Notes under the pieces: generated by a model | What the model was told of the DNA's origin: nothing | The model's input: the letters and a program-made list of their open reading frames with translations, nothing else | Database searches by the model: none | DNA from: Ignavibacteria bacterium | Lineage (GTDB): Bacteria > Bacteroidota > Ignavibacteria > Ignavibacteriales > Ignavibacteriaceae | NCBI GenBank assembly: GCA_029863735.1 | Contig: JAOTUT010000033.1 | Span: 1 to 10,437 of the forward strand | Reading direction: 5' to 3' | DNA length: 10,437 nt | Program-made: the position numbers and the translations under genes | Shown here: positions 9,701 through 10,437 of the stretch, piece after piece | Layout: every line of letters starts with the position of its first letter | Numbering within the stretch: position 1 is the stretch's first letter

Positions 9701-10437
9701 GTGAGTAAGCTTCCTCCACTCAGGAATATTTCACCTGTAGCCATATCAAAAACATCACTTGCAATTGCTCTTCCTAAGTAAGAAGATAAATCAGTTTTAT
9801 TTACTTTTACTTCTTCAACAAGACCGAAAAGATTTAATATATCATCATTGCTGGTATAGCCAAGTGCGCGAAGAAGTGTTGTTGCAGGAAATTTCTTTCT
9901 TCTGTCTATATAAACATTTAATACATAATTAATATCCGTCGCAAACTCTACCCAGGAACCTCGCAGAGGAATTATTCTTGCAGAGTAAATTGGAGTTCCG
10001 TTCGGATGAATTGTCTGTGAAAAGGCGACACCCGGTGAACGATGCAACTGAGATACAACAACTCTTTCCGCACCATTGATTACAAAAGTTCCTTTTTCAG
10101 TCATGAAGGGTACGCTACCGAGATAAACTTCCTGTTCAACACTGTTTACAAATTCTTCAGTATCAGGATCCTTTGCAGATAATCGGAGCTTCGCTTTGAG
10201 CGGTGCAGCAAAAGTTAAACCTCTTTCCATGCATTCTTCAACAGAGAATCTGGCTTTTTCTACACTGTAATTAAGGAAATCCAGTCGGTAATTTTCTTTG
10301 TTGTCGAATATCGGGAAGTTATCTATAAATACCTTCTGAAGACCTTTATTTTCCCTATCTTCAGGTAGCTTTTCGAGTTGAATAAAACCTTCGAAAGTTT
10401 CGGTCTGAATACTTAACAGATCCGGCATATCAAGAAC
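6718..10437 (-). CDS. rpoB: DNA-directed RNA polymerase subunit beta (5' end outside window)
   Basis: Beta subunit of the core RNA polymerase; with beta' it forms the catalytic cleft and the rifampicin pocket. The 1239 visible codons are open to the window edge. The first reads [11 protein letters not shown], which aligns with VLDVPYLLSIQ near the E. coli N-terminus, so the Met at 10428 is internal and roughly 20-30 residues are missing. Residue numbers here count the first visible codon as 1. Seen: the lobe motif [13 protein letters not shown], the rifampicin region (about 9061-9140; its His is residue 454), [13 protein letters not shown], the acidic pair in YNFEDA (Asp 748), and [10 protein letters not shown] and [20 protein letters not shown] near the C-terminus. 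A charged insert (about 7455-7845) sits where E. coli carries SI2. The rifampicin contacts equivalent to E. coli Q513, D516, H526, R529 and S531 are all present. The gene ends in TAA, 44 bp before rpoC. No frameshift seen. Confidence 0.99.
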   Translation of the reverse strand, partial: VLDMPDLLSIQTETFEGFIQLEKLPEDRENKGLQKVFIDNFPIFDNKENYRLDFLNYSVEKARFSVEECMERGLTFAAPLKAKLRLSAKDPDTEEFVNSVEQEVYLGSVPFMTEKGTFVINGAERVVVSQLHRSPGVAFSQTIHPNGTPIYSARIIPLRGSWVEFATDINYVLNVYIDRRKKFPATTLLRALGYTSNDDILNLFGLVEEVKVNKTDLSSYLGRAIASDVFDMATGEIFLSGGSLLTEEDLDRLEEAEIESIRFLSRDTSPDNDLIVNTLKKDPSQSKEEALYAIYRQLRSGEAPDVETAEQLIEKLFFNDKRYDLGDVGRHRMNDKLKLDIPETTTVLSIQDIIEIMKYMIKLKNGNEPVDDIDHLGNRRVRTVGEQLSQQFNVGMARMARTIKERMNMRDTENFTPQDLVNARTITSVINAFFGTNQLSQFMDQTNPLAEMTHKRRMSALGPGGLTRERAGFEVRDVHYTHYGRLCPIETPEGPNIGLISSLTIYARVNRYGFLETPYRKAGKGKVSKEVEFLSAEQEDIFTIAQANAQLDEQSKFVNERVKSRLKGEFPIVSPDQVEYMDVAPAQIVSPAAALIPFLEHDDANRALMGSNMQRQAVPLLKPKTPIVGTGMEGRVARDSRSIIVAENSGVVEYVDSNKITVRYDINPNSIEAITSFEDVRRVTYSLIKFHGTNQETCINQKPYVVEGQKVEKGDVLADGQATDEGELALGRNVLVAFMTWRGYNFEDAIILSENLVKNDDFTSLHIEEFELQVRETKRGEEELTREIPNVSEEAVKNLDEYGIIREGAEVKEGDILIGKITPKGESDPTPEEKLLRAIFGDKAGDVKDASLKAPPGLRGTVIKTRLFSRKKRDADSKKSEKALLDTLEHENNNRLKDHYAKVVEKLTKLCEGLVTTGIRDLDGTVALRANTTIKDTTFSAIEDVTKLDYTLNWFDSKKTNQHVKTLFKNYFDKSAEIGEDYKREKIKIASGDELPPGIVQLAKVYVAKKRKVSVGDKMAGRHGNKGVVAKVVPVEDMPYMPDGTPVDIILNPLGVPSRMNLGQLYETALGWVGNKLGLKFATPIFDGAKVEDVEEWIAKAGLESGSKTDLYDGRSGDKFHQKVTCGYIYMMKLSHLVDDKIHARSIGPYSLITQQPLGGKAQFGGQRFGEMEVWALEGYGAAYTLQEILTIKSDDVAGRAKAYEAVVKGDNLLQPNIPESFNVLIKELQGLGLDVTIN

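Overview
The window is an information-processing core of a bacterial genome. All five genes read on the minus strand, in transcription order rpoB (5' end cut by the right edge), rpoC, rpsL, rpsG and fusA (3' end cut by the left edge). They encode the two large RNA polymerase subunits, ribosomal proteins S12 and S7, and elongation factor G. The DNA is AT-rich. The protein sequences (SI3-type insert in RpoC, the [12 protein letters not shown] form of the RpoB rifampicin region, Leu in the RpoC trigger loop) and a promoter fitting the TTG-N20-TAnnTTTG pattern point to the Bacteroidota/Chlorobiota/Ignavibacteriota group. This placement is an inference from remembered family patterns, not from a search.

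Layout from right to left, following transcription: rpoB runs from the window edge to 6718. A 44-bp AT-rich spacer with a clear Shine-Dalgarno site leads into rpoC (6673-2408). A 96-bp spacer (2407-2312) follows, the longest non-coding stretch here. It holds a well-formed promoter, a 7-bp inverted repeat overlapping that promoter, and a strong ribosome binding site in front of rpsL. rpsL (2311-1937) begins with TTG. Only 6 bp separate it from rpsG (1930-1463), and 19 bp separate rpsG from fusA (1443 to the left edge). No gap exceeds 300 bp, and I see no RNA genes, mobile elements, CRISPR arrays or broken genes.

The genes act at the centre of expression: beta and beta' form the RNA polymerase catalytic core, S12 and S7 are key proteins of the 30S decoding centre and head, and EF-G drives translocation. 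No convincing intrinsic terminator lies between rpoC and rpsL, so rpoBC transcripts may read through into rpsL-rpsG-fusA, with the internal promoter adding extra output for the ribosomal genes.

I found no new biological system. This is a conserved housekeeping region. The points worth a second look are regulatory: the internal str promoter with its dyad, the TTG start of rpsL, the lack of room for an E. coli-type S7 repressor site between rpsL and rpsG, and the uneven use of Shine-Dalgarno sites.
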